Positions 43,536-51,196 of a stretch of DNA of 58,567 nt are shown one piece after another. Source of the stretch: an uncultured Prevotellaceae bacterium (lineage in GTDB: Bacteria; Bacteroidota; Bacteroidia; Bacteroidales; Bacteroidaceae); the NCBI GenBank assembly GCA_900315075.1, contig OMXV01000024.1, positions 1 to 58,567 of the forward strand, in the 5' to 3' direction. The notes beneath the pieces were generated by a model, which made no database searches, was not told where the DNA came from, and worked only from the letters and a program-made list of their open reading frames with translations. A program made the position numbers and the translations under genes. Every line of letters starts with the position of its first letter. The stretch's first letter is position 1.

Positions 43536-43583
43536 CAATCCGTACATCAAAAGATGTCTGAACGACCCTTCCCATACGAACTG

Positions 43584-43614
43584 CAAAGTTAGCGTAAAGC
43601 AACGTCAAAACAAA
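43584..43614 (-). promoter_or_regulatory. Promoter of the minus-strand six-gene operon
   Basis: Minus-strand TTTG (43611-43614) and TAACTTTG (43584-43591), 19 nt apart. Its start point lies downstream of the pepD promoter start, so the two promoters face each other and their transcripts overlap by about 40 nt. Confidence 0.7.
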
Positions 43615-43713
43615 AGAAAACGCTGTTTTTTTACAATTTTTTAGTCGTAAAGAGCCGATTTAAGCAGTTTTAGATGTAAAATCATCAATAACCACCTTAT
43701 AAAAAACTCATTT

Positions 43714-45162
43714 ATGAAGAATGCAAATCTAACACCAAAATGTGTATTTGACCAATTCGCAAAAATTAATTCTATCCCCCGTCCTTCAAAGCACGAGGAA
43801 AAGATGATTGAGTATTTACTTGAATTTGGCAAAAGCCACGGTTTCCCCACCAAGGTCGATGAGACAGGCAACGTGCTTATCAGCAAACCAGCCACACCTG
43901 GTTATGAGGGTAAAAAGACCATCGTGCTGCAGAGCCACATGGACATGGTATGCGACAAACTTGTAGATATCGAGTTTGACTTCCTGAAAGATCCCATCCA
44001 AACCTACGTCGATGGTGAATGGATGAAAGCCAAGGGCACAACCCTCGGAGCCGACGACGGCATTGGTTGCGCCATAGAACTTGCCATTCTCGACAGCGAC
44101 GACATCGAGCATGGTCCAATTGAGTGTCTGTTCACTCGCGACGAAGAAACGGGCCTTACTGGTGCTTTTGGCCTTCAGGCCGGTTTCATGTCGGGCGACA
44201 TGCTCATCAACCTCGACTCTGAGGATGAAGGGCAGATTTTCGTCTCCTGTGCCGGTGGTATCACCACCGAGGCACATTTCCACTTTACCCGTGAAGATGC
44301 CCCAGCAGGCTATTTCTTCCTACAAGCATCACTGAAGGGTCTATGTGGCGGTCACTCTGGCGACGACATCAACAAGAAGCGCGCCAATGCCATCAAGATT
44401 CTTGCTCGCTTCCTTTATAACATGGACGAGAAATATGGTGTCCGTCTGGCACAATTCCGCTCTGGTAAGTTGCACAACGCCATCCCACGCGACGGCATCA
44501 TAGTATTTGCTGTACCCGAGGAGAAAAAAGAGGAAGTGCGTGCTGCATGGAACATATTCGCCACAGAAGTGGCAGAGGAATATCACGTGACAGATACTGT
44601 CATGGAGTTTGCCATGGAAAGTTGCGAGGCTGAGACTGTGCTTCCTGAAGATGATTCGCGTCGCTTCATCCGCTGTATGCAAGCAATCGACAATGGTGTC
44701 TTTGCCATGTGTCAAGATGAAGAAATCTCATGGCTTGTAGAAACGAGCAGCAATGTGGCAAGCGTGCAATCGGCAGAAGAGGAAATCACCGTGGTAGCCA
44801 GCCAACGCTCTAATGTGATGAGCAATCTCCGCAACATGGCCAACACCATCAAGGCACAGTTCCAGTTGGCAGGTGCCGAAGTGGTGCAGGGCGACGGTTA
44901 TCCTGCCTGGAAGATGAACCCCAATAGCGAACTGACCCGTATTGTGGTAGAAACCTATAAGGAATTATTCAATAAGGAGCCAAAGGTGCTTGGCATCCAC
45001 GCCGGTCTGGAGTGCGGACTGTTCTCTGAACGCTATCCGAATATGGACATGGTGTCGTTTGGTCCCACTCTTCGCGGTGTTCACTCACCCGATGAGCGTC
45101 TTCACATCCCCACGGTGGATATGGTATGGCGACACCTACTCGAAATACTGAAAAGGGTGTAG
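43714..45162 (+). CDS. pepD: Aminoacyl-histidine dipeptidase
   Basis: The 482-aa length and motifs match PepD of peptidase family M20: QSHMDMVCDK (metal His/Asp), TTLGADDGIGCAIELAIL (bridging Asp), FTRDEETGLTGAFGL (catalytic Glu) and GLCGGHSGDDINKKRANAIK. The enzyme cleaves Xaa-His and other dipeptides in the cytoplasm. It is transcribed alone from a promoter about 180 nt upstream. Confidence 0.95.
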   Translation: MKNANLTPKCVFDQFAKINSIPRPSKHEEKMIEYLLEFGKSHGFPTKVDETGNVLISKPATPGYEGKKTIVLQSHMDMVCDKLVDIEFDFLKDPIQTYVDGEWMKAKGTTLGADDGIGCAIELAILDSDDIEHGPIECLFTRDEETGLTGAFGLQAGFMSGDMLINLDSEDEGQIFVSCAGGITTEAHFHFTREDAPAGYFFLQASLKGLCGGHSGDDINKKRANAIKILARFLYNMDEKYGVRLAQFRSGKLHNAIPRDGIIVFAVPEEKKEEVRAAWNIFATEVAEEYHVTDTVMEFAMESCEAETVLPEDDSRRFIRCMQAIDNGVFAMCQDEEISWLVETSSNVASVQSAEEEITVVASQRSNVMSNLRNMANTIKAQFQLAGAEVVQGDGYPAWKMNPNSELTRIVVETYKELFNKEPKVLGIHAGLECGLFSERYPNMDMVSFGPTLRGVHSPDERLHIPTVDMVWRHLLEILKRV

Positions 45163-45207
45163 TGGTTTTCTAACCACTCGCCCCTAACCTCTCACCTCTC
45201 ACCCCCA

Positions 45208-45248
45208 AAAAAAGACCCCGGCACATAGTATCACTACAAATGCCGGGG
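45208..45248 (-). terminator. Minus-strand terminator
   Basis: CCCCGGCA / TGCCGGGG with an inner TAGT/ACTA pairing, followed on the minus strand by GTC and T7. The plus-strand tail is poor, so it belongs to a minus-strand transcript. Confidence 0.75.
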
Positions 45249-45500
45249 CTAACCTTTTAAAAAAACTACCTATTGAATGAATTTTATATATTTCCGCCCG
45301 AAGGCGATGAATATTATTCTTCATATAAAGGCAAATGCTATTTTTCATTACTATGATGAGAATGATAGTGCTGCTCTTATAGTTTTAAATGGTATCAGCA
45401 CACCCAATTAGAAAAGGGCGCTCATGAATCATAAAAAAGAGTGTTTATCATTGCCGGAAACGGCTTTTCATTGCCTTTTTACCGCTATATGCGATTTCTA
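45208..45500 (-). ncRNA. Candidate small RNA or very short mRNA
   Basis: A minus-strand promoter element TAACTTTG (45505-45512) and the strong terminator 45208-45248 frame about 290 nt without a neighbouring gene. The 5' part has the repeated GGCAATGA motif (AAAGGCAATGAAAAGCCG, then CCGGCAATGATAAACA). A 49-codon frame (about 45207-45350) runs into the terminator stem, which argues against it being the main product, though a short membrane peptide is not excluded. Confidence 0.45.
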
Positions 45501-45504
45501 AGTG

Positions 45505-45512
45505 CAAAGTTA
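45505..45512 (-). promoter_or_regulatory. -7 element of the minus-strand small transcript
   Basis: TAACTTTG followed by CAC. The region 20 nt upstream reads TGTGG, a partial -33 match. Confidence 0.5.
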
Positions 45513-45719
45513 GAAAAAAAATTAATTAAGTCCACATTTTATATACAAAAAATTCAAGAATTATAGATTTTTTAGGATTTTTTGTGGTTTGTATAGATTG
45601 AGGTAAATATTACAGGCAACTTTATCCGCATAGTTCCAGTTTCATCTGGTAGCATAGCGTGTTGGTTTTTAGGTTGCTTCTCTTACAGGTTTTGAGGTGA
45701 TGTATGCATAGAAAACATG

Positions 45720-45759
45720 GCAAAAGTATCGGTATTTCACAAAAAAGCTATACTTTTGC
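45720..45759. promoter_or_regulatory. Inverted repeat with divergent -7 elements before the AEC gene
   Basis: GCAAAAGTAT (45720-45729) and ATACTTTTGC (45750-45759) are perfect inverted repeats. Each arm contains TACTTTTG, so there is a plus-strand -7 box (45751-45758, 27 nt before the AEC reading frame) and a mirror-image minus-strand box (45721-45728). Confidence 0.5.
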
Positions 45760-45784
45760 GGCCGAATTATAAGATTATCATACA

Positions 45785-46699
45785 TTGGATAACATCAACA
45801 TCATGCTGATACTCCTTGTCATCGTCATTGTAGGCTATGTGGCAGGCAAGTTGGAGTATATGGGAGGAGAAGTGGACCGACGTCTCTCCAACATCATTAT
45901 CGACATCACATGTCCGGCTCTCATTTTATCGTCAACGATGGGTGGAACACTCCCCGACCGAAGCCTCATTTTGCCATTGTTAGGTATAAGTCTACTCACC
46001 TATGCCTTGCTGACCGTCATAGCCTGGATCCTGCCACGATTGCTTACCAAACGGGAGGAAGAACGAGGATTGGTAGGGTTTGCACTGATGTTTGGCAATG
46101 TGGGATTTATAGGATATCCCATCGTCGGTGCTATATTCGGACATCAAGCAGTGTTCTATGCCGCCATTCTCAATGTGGTAAATACCCTCACAGTGTTTAC
46201 CATAGGCGTGATGCTAATCAAAGGAGAGAGGCGACAGCCACTGTTTCAGCCAAAAGTACTGGTAAGTTCGCCAATGATAGCAGCATATCTTGCCATTATT
46301 ATTGTAGCCTTGAGCATTGACAATATCCCCGATGTCGTTAGCCAGCCCATTACTTTGATTGGCAACATCACAGTACCCGGAGCATTGCTCATCATTGGCT
46401 CGTCGATGTCGCGACTATCCTGGCATACAATGCTCGGCTCACGGGTAGTATATATCATTACTGCATTCAGGCTGCTCATCATTCCTCTGCTATTGTATGC
46501 CCTCTTCAGCCTACTCGGCTTCGATACACTTGTCGTCAACATCAACACCCTTATTATCGCCATGCCTGTTGCGACATACGGCACAATTCTCTGTTTAAGA
46601 TACAACCGAGACTCCACTCTCATCACTGAAATCATATTTATCAGCACCCTTTTTTCCGTCATTACCATACCCATAGTGGCCCAGCTGCTATTTAGATAA
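45785..46699 (+). CDS. AEC-family transporter
   Basis: This 304-aa hydrophobic protein has ten predicted membrane segments in two halves and the AEC (auxin efflux carrier-like) features: MFGNVGFIGYPIVGAIFGHQ in the first half and GNITVPGALLIIGSSMSRLS in the second. Bacterial members carry malate, malonate or similar acids; the substrate is unknown. The first codon is TTG (45785); the first ATG is at 45803. It is a single gene before htpG. Confidence 0.88.
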   Translation: MDNINIMLILLVIVIVGYVAGKLEYMGGEVDRRLSNIIIDITCPALILSSTMGGTLPDRSLILPLLGISLLTYALLTVIAWILPRLLTKREEERGLVGFALMFGNVGFIGYPIVGAIFGHQAVFYAAILNVVNTLTVFTIGVMLIKGERRQPLFQPKVLVSSPMIAAYLAIIIVALSIDNIPDVVSQPITLIGNITVPGALLIIGSSMSRLSWHTMLGSRVVYIITAFRLLIIPLLLYALFSLLGFDTLVVNINTLIIAMPVATYGTILCLRYNRDSTLITEIIFISTLFSVITIPIVAQLLFR

Positions 46700-46775
46700 G
46701 ATCCATTCCGAAATCGATTTTGGCACAAATTTTGCAGAGGAAATATGGAAATTAAACAAAACAACATATTTTATC

Positions 46776-48830
46776 ATGCAAAAAGGTAATATTGGGGTTA
46801 CAACCGAGAACATTTTCCCCGTCATCAAAAAGTTCTTGTACTCAGACCATGAGATTTTCCTTCGTGAAATGATTTCAAATGCCGTTGATGCCACTCAGAA
46901 GCTTAAGACACTGACTGAGCGTGGTGATTTCAAAGGCGAATTGGGCGACCTCACCATTCGTGTGAAAATCGACACAGAGAAAGGGACGCTCACTATCAGC
47001 GACCGAGGCATCGGTATGACTGCTGAGGAAATCGACAAATACATCAACCAAATCGCATTCTCTGGCGTAAACGACTTCTTAGAGAAATACAAAGACAATG
47101 CCAATGCCATCATCGGCCACTTCGGACTGGGCTTCTATAGCTCTTTTATGGTGAGTAAGAAAGTGGAAATCATCACCCGCAGTTATCGCGATGATGCCCA
47201 CGGAGTGAAGTGGAGTTGCGATGGCAGCCCTGAATTTGAGATTGACGACGTTGAAAAGGCAGACCGTGGCACAGACATTATCTTATATATAGACGACGAC
47301 TGCAAGGAATTCCTCGAGAAGCAGAAGATTGAGTCTTTGCTCAACAAGTATTGCAAATTCATGGCTATTCCCGTGGCATTCGGCAAGAAAACCGAATGGA
47401 AAGACGGCAAGAATGTGGAAACAGATGAAGACAACATCATCAATGACACCGAGCCTCTGTGGACCAAGACACCCAGCACACTGAAAGACGAAGACTACAA
47501 ATCTTTCTATCGTAAACTTTACCCCATGCAGGATGATCCTCTTTTCTGGATTCATCTGAATGTGGACTTCCCTTTCACGCTGACAGGAATCTTATACTTC
47601 CCTCGCATCAAGTCAAACATCGATTTGCAGCGTAACAAGATACAACTATTCAGCAACCAAGTGTTTGTTACAGACCAAGTCGAAGGTATTGTTCCAGAGT
47701 TCCTCACCCTACTCCATGGTGTTATCGACTCACCAGACGTTCCTCTCAACGTGAGCCGTTCGTATCTGCAAAGCGATGCTAACGTAAAGAAAATTTCTTC
47801 GTATATCACCAAGAAAGTAGCCGACCGACTGAACAGCATCTTTAAAGACGACCGCAAAGACTACGAGTCGAAATGGGACGACTTGAAGATTTTCATCCAC
47901 TACGGTATGCTTACACAAGAGGATTTCTATGACCGCGCCAAGGAATTCACACTGCTGAAAGATACTGAGGGCAAGTATTTTACCTTCGAGGAATACAAAA
48001 CTCTCATTAAGGATACCCAAACCGACAAGGATGATACGCTTGTTTATCTCTACGCCAACAATGTAGAGGAGCAATATTCCTATATAGAAGATGCCAAGGC
48101 AAAAGGTTACAGTGTGCTGCTGTTTGACGGCGACCTCGACTCACCGCTCATCAACATGCTCGAACAAAAATTCGAGAAGAGTCGTTTCACACGTGTGGAT
48201 GCCGACATCATTAGCCGTTTGATTGTAAAGGAGAAGAACAAGGAAACTGAGCTCAGCGCAGACCAGAGTGACAATTTGTCACAGGCATTCCGCTCACAGA
48301 TGCCACAGATGGAAAAGGCAAACTTCTTCGTCGAAGTGCAGTCACTGGGAAAGGAAGCACAACCTGTGTTCATCACCCAAAACGAATACATGCGCCGTAT
48401 GAAAGACATGAGCCGCTTCCAGGGTGGCATGGCTTTCTATGCCCAAATGCCCGACAGCTACAATGTGGTGCTCAACAGCGACCATCCACTGATTTTGCAA
48501 GTACTCAACGATGAGGAGGAAAAATGCAGCGAACAGCTGAAGCCCGTTGTTGGTGAAATCCGTGGTCAGGAAGCTCGTTTGGCTGTCCTCCGTCAGGAAC
48601 AAGGCAAGAAAAAGGCAGAGGAAGTAACCCAAGAGGAGAAAGATGACATTTCAGCCACCGAAAAGGTTATCGATGAGCAGAAGGAGAAAAAACGCGCCAT
48701 CATTGCAGAGTATGCAAAAGGCAATAACATCATCCACCAGTTGATCGACCTTGCCCTTTTGCAGAACGGTATGCTGAAAGGTGCAGCATTGGCAGCATTC
48801 CTCAAGCGCTCAGTGGACTTAATCAAGTAA
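46776..48830 (+). CDS. htpG: Molecular chaperone HtpG (Hsp90)
   Basis: The 684-aa protein has the GHKL ATPase domain (FLREMISNAVDATQKLKTL, SDRGIGMTAEEIDKYINQIA, GHFGLGFYSSFMV) and the middle domain with RSYLQSDANVKKIS and its catalytic Arg. A C-terminal dimerisation region follows, with a charged insert (KKKAEEVTQEEKDDISATEK). It is a cytoplasmic Hsp90. It ends at a strong hairpin (48844-48871). Confidence 0.97.
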   Translation: MQKGNIGVTTENIFPVIKKFLYSDHEIFLREMISNAVDATQKLKTLTERGDFKGELGDLTIRVKIDTEKGTLTISDRGIGMTAEEIDKYINQIAFSGVNDFLEKYKDNANAIIGHFGLGFYSSFMVSKKVEIITRSYRDDAHGVKWSCDGSPEFEIDDVEKADRGTDIILYIDDDCKEFLEKQKIESLLNKYCKFMAIPVAFGKKTEWKDGKNVETDEDNIINDTEPLWTKTPSTLKDEDYKSFYRKLYPMQDDPLFWIHLNVDFPFTLTGILYFPRIKSNIDLQRNKIQLFSNQVFVTDQVEGIVPEFLTLLHGVIDSPDVPLNVSRSYLQSDANVKKISSYITKKVADRLNSIFKDDRKDYESKWDDLKIFIHYGMLTQEDFYDRAKEFTLLKDTEGKYFTFEEYKTLIKDTQTDKDDTLVYLYANNVEEQYSYIEDAKAKGYSVLLFDGDLDSPLINMLEQKFEKSRFTRVDADIISRLIVKEKNKETELSADQSDNLSQAFRSQMPQMEKANFFVEVQSLGKEAQPVFITQNEYMRRMKDMSRFQGGMAFYAQMPDSYNVVLNSDHPLILQVLNDEEEKCSEQLKPVVGEIRGQEARLAVLRQEQGKKKAEEVTQEEKDDISATEKVIDEQKEKKRAIIAEYAKGNNIIHQLIDLALLQNGMLKGAALAAFLKRSVDLIK

Positions 48831-48843
48831 ATACACAATATTT

Positions 48844-48880
48844 GTCGGGCATATTTTGCGATATGCCCGACTATCTTTTG
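48844..48880 (+). terminator. Terminator of htpG
   Basis: Perfect 11-bp stem GTCGGGCATAT / ATATGCCCGAC with a 6-nt loop, followed by TATCTTTT. Confidence 0.8.
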
Positions 48881-48929
48881 CTCAAAATTCACACATTTTA
48901 ATATTTGAGCATAAAAAAGCGAGAAAAAG

Positions 48930-48961
48930 TTTGGTGGTATAAAAAAAATAGACTACCTTTG
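48930..48961 (+). promoter_or_regulatory. Promoter of tRNA-Lys
   Basis: TTTG (48930-48933) and TACCTTTG (48954-48961) with 20-nt spacing, full consensus. The tRNA begins 38 nt downstream. Confidence 0.8.
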
Positions 48962-48998
48962 CACTCGCAATTCGGAAATACACTGAAAAATAGATGTT

Positions 48999-49071
48999 GC
49001 ACCCGTAGCTCAGTTGGTAGAGCACCTGACTCTTAATCAGGGTGTCCAGGGTTCGAGCCCCTGCGGGTGTA
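48999..49071 (+). tRNA. tRNA-Lys (CTT)
   Basis: All arms fold: acceptor GCACCCG / CGGGTGT (first pair G-U), D stem GCTC/GAGC, anticodon stem CCTGA/TCAGG with loop CTCTTAA (anticodon CTT), variable GTGTC, T arm CAGGG-TTCGAGC-CCCTG, and discriminator A. The CCA end is not encoded. It has its own promoter and terminator. Confidence 0.95.
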
Positions 49072-49090
49072 CAAGGTTAAAAGACTTATA

Positions 49091-49130
49091 ATGAGGGAGT
49101 TAAGAACAATCTTAACTCCCTCATTTTTTT
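49091..49130 (+). terminator. Terminator of tRNA-Lys
   Basis: A 15-bp perfect stem ATGAGGGAGTTAAGA / TCTTAACTCCCTCAT with a 4-nt loop and T-run directly after. Confidence 0.9.
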
Positions 49131-49384
49131 GACAGTGGATCTTCGTCACTTTTGTTGCAAAATCAGCCATACTTTGCCTTGAAAGCAACCATGATATAGG
49201 GGGTCAGCGGATAAACCGGATCAGCGGATAAACCTGGTTGGCGGGGCTGCCCGGTCAAGAGTATAGCATTGAGAGTCTATACATGAAGAACTTGATGTCG
49301 GTCACTCCTCTGAACTGTGTCCTGAAAGCCTTGATTTTCGCATTGAACGACTCAGCCGAGGCGTTGGTAAGCCTTTGCGTGTCA
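49131..49384 (-). mobile_element. Remnant of an ISL3/ISAon1-like insertion sequence
   Basis: The minus strand from 49380 reads a transposase C-terminus (TNASAESFNAKIKAFRTQFR then GVTDIKFFMYRLSMLYS, stop at about 49258). The NASAESFNAKIKAFR block is the conserved end of this DDE transposase group. The next 125 nt, up to the tRNA terminator, contain a doubled GGTTTATCCGCTGA and probably the IS end. The rest of the transposase is missing: the fragment breaks off next to the stop of the small membrane ORF at 49382. It is dead. Confidence 0.75.
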
Positions 49385-49564
49385 TTTCTTCATATTTGCA
49401 GTGATGGATTCCAGGATGCCGATAATGACAGGCATCAGCAAGAATGGAAAGATGTTGTCTTCTCCGAATTTGCTGTCCACATAGGAGCAGATGAGGTAAG
49501 CCAATAAAATACCCGTCAGCCCGGCTGTGATGTAGAGGATGGTTGTGATGATTTTAGTTTTCAT
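49382..49564 (-). CDS. Small membrane protein, unknown
   Basis: The 60-aa frame encodes two likely membrane helices (TTILYITAGLTGILLAYLIC and NIFPFLLMPVIIGILESI) with a charged turn between. I do not recognise it. Its end (ANMKK) meets the broken edge of the IS remnant, so the C-terminus may have been formed by the rearrangement. No clear promoter is seen. Confidence 0.45.
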   Translation of the reverse strand: MKTKIITTILYITAGLTGILLAYLICSYVDSKFGEDNIFPFLLMPVIIGILESITANMKK

Positions 49565-49747
49565 ATCAGTGAGAGTTTTTTACTTTGTTTGTAATATAGT
49601 AATTCCTTCAAGAAAATTCAATTTCCCATATAATTTTCTTACCATTTTCTTACAGATTTTCTTATAATTTCTCGCCGCAGGCGACTCAAATTACCATTTT
49701 TTTATTTACTTTTACAAATTCAATCTATTGAACCACAAAGACCTACT

Positions 49748-49849
49748 ATGAAAGGATTATCTAAATCACGCTACACCGCCTTCTGCCAGTGCATATCCAT
49801 CGACCAACGTGAATATATTACCTATATTTGCTCATTTCTTAGGAGATAA
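49748..49849 (+). pseudogene. N-terminal fragment of a DUF2779-like protein
   Basis: ATG followed by MKGLSKSRYTAFCQC, which matches the conserved start of Bacteroidota DUF2779 nuclease-like proteins as I recall them (M..LSKSRYTAFCQCPK). After the second Cys the similarity stops, and the frame ends after 33 codons. Confidence 0.5.
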
Positions 49850-49991
49850 ATCGTCTTGTGACATGTTGTTTTTACAGTTGGATCAGCCACAGGATCGTAT
49901 CAAGAATTGGCTCGAAAAATAAAAAAGCGGAAGTGCCCTAACGGACAGAAATGATAAGAAAATGAATAAAAGAATGGTATGAAAATGATGT

Positions 49992-50022
49992 TTTGCTATG
50001 TCTGTGGTTTTCACTATATTTG
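49992..50022 (+). promoter_or_regulatory. Promoter of the frameshifted unknown gene
   Basis: TTTG (49992-49995) and TATATTTG (50015-50022), 19 nt apart, 60 nt before the start codon. Confidence 0.7.
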
Positions 50023-50081
50023 CATCGTGAAAATGGGAAGCGGACCAACAAAGAAAATAAAATCTTAAAAATCTTAAGCCT

Positions 50082-50555
50082 ATGCGAAAAATAGCACATA
50101 ATGAGAAAGACATACAGAAAAGACGTGCCACATGGCCCGAACAATGGACTGCACACCAAAGTCAGGGCCTCACAGTGGAGAAAATCAGGGAAACAGTCTT
50201 CTCAACCATCGACCCCGACAAAAAGCTAAAGGGCTATATCGGGAAGGTCAAGAATGCCCTGATGGGGTTTGAGAACGGAGTGTTCTCATTTTCTGAAGAA
50301 GGACTGCGTGCCAGTTTGAAAGCAGCCAATGCCGACCTGTCGCAATTCCAGATGCAAGTGGATGAGGAAGTCAAGACGGAACAGACTGACCGCTATGTGC
50401 ACGACTTTCTGAAATTTTATTACAAGCGCAGGGATGCCTATACCCAGACATGCACCATCACCTATAAGGGAATACAGATGGCAAAGGATGTTCCGCTGAT
50501 GAGGTTTTTGCCACCATATCAACGCCGTGGATGCAGTCCATCAAAAAATATATGA
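50082..50555 (+). CDS. Unknown protein, N-terminal part of a probably frameshifted gene
   Basis: The 157-aa frame is soluble, highly charged and helical, with no signal peptide. I do not recognise it. The last 17 residues (after KDVPL) look out of frame: the -1 frame in the same stretch reads ADEVFATISTPWMQSIKKYM and runs directly into the next ORF. A single missing base near 50495 would join the two into one protein of about 316 aa. It has a full promoter, so the gene was, or still is, expressed. Confidence 0.6.
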   Translation: MRKIAHNEKDIQKRRATWPEQWTAHQSQGLTVEKIRETVFSTIDPDKKLKGYIGKVKNALMGFENGVFSFSEEGLRASLKAANADLSQFQMQVDEEVKTEQTDRYVHDFLKFYYKRRDAYTQTCTITYKGIQMAKDVPLMRFLPPYQRRGCSPSKNI

Positions 50556-51037
50556 TGCTGATGACACAGAAGTATGATGACCAAAAGTATATCACCAATA
50601 TCGGAAAGAATCCTTCAGAAAGACCTTTTTATTTCAGTAGGACGGCGAAAGCAGCACTAATATCTTACGACAAAGCTCCTCAGACCGTCTATCACTCTCT
50701 TTGCAGAGAGCAAGGATTAAAATCGACTGTTTCTGTCTTGGAGTCAAAACTCCTGAACCAACCTCAAAGGTTGCTCACACATATCCGATTCGATGCCAAT
50801 GGATATCCCTTGGAAATAGAAGAGATATTGATGACTTATGGTGACAAGAGAGGTATGGCAACCATGACTGTCTTCCCAGATGCCCGTGACAGCCGTTACC
50901 AATTCAATATCAGTGATGGCAGGATTGGCCTCCATGCCCTTGTGGGCTATCAATGCCTGATGCCTCAGGTCTGCAGCCAGATGAACAAATATATGGTCCG
51001 AGCCATCAACCTCTATAAGAAGATGATTAAGAATTGA
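50531..51037 (+). CDS. Unknown protein, C-terminal part of the frameshifted gene
   Basis: The 168-aa frame overlaps the previous one by 25 nt in the -1 frame, which is open from about 50468. The internal ATG at 50531 is probably not an original start, because the frame has coding character upstream of it. The product is mixed alpha/beta (FYFSRTAKAALISYDKAPQT, LTHIRFDANGYPLEIEEILM) with no recognised domain. Lesion, programmed frameshift or base-calling error cannot be told apart from sequence alone. Confidence 0.6.
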   Translation: MQSIKKYMMLMTQKYDDQKYITNIGKNPSERPFYFSRTAKAALISYDKAPQTVYHSLCREQGLKSTVSVLESKLLNQPQRLLTHIRFDANGYPLEIEEILMTYGDKRGMATMTVFPDARDSRYQFNISDGRIGLHALVGYQCLMPQVCSQMNKYMVRAINLYKKMIKN

Positions 51038-51075
51038 CAGCGCCACTATTTCTTTGTCAAATAAAATAATCTTAT

Positions 51076-51107
51076 TTTGCATAATCGTAAAATTTGAATT
51101 ACCTTTG
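51076..51107 (+). promoter_or_regulatory. Promoter of the flavin reductase gene
   Basis: TTTG (51076-51079) and TACCTTTG (51100-51107) with 20-nt spacing, full consensus, about 90 nt before the start codon. Confidence 0.8.
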
Positions 51108-51196
51108 CAGCAAAGTGATTATCGTGTGCAGAAGATGATAGTTTCGCATTCACAGCTCTCTGCTGTTTATGCTAACCAGAGAAATGAAGAAAGATT

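Larger units (their letters stand above)
45163..45784. other. Intergenic region after pepD with a minus-strand small transcript
   Basis: This 622-nt gap holds a C-rich repeat directly after the pepD stop (45168-45207), a terminator and promoter on the minus strand that frame a possible small RNA (45208-45512), and an inverted repeat that carries -7 boxes in both directions (45720-45759). No long ORF is present. Confidence 0.55.
49565..50081. other. Gene debris between the small membrane ORF and the next gene
   Basis: It contains a DUF2779-like N-terminal fragment (49748-49849), a second short piece of an unknown reading frame (about 49843-49922, ending QDRIKNWLEK), and the promoter of the gene at 50082. 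The rest is A/T-rich and without recognisable content. Confidence 0.5.

Noticed and set aside
48999-51040. Intact integrative element at tRNA-Lys
   Set aside because: No integrase gene and no repeated tRNA 3' end were found; only fragments remain.
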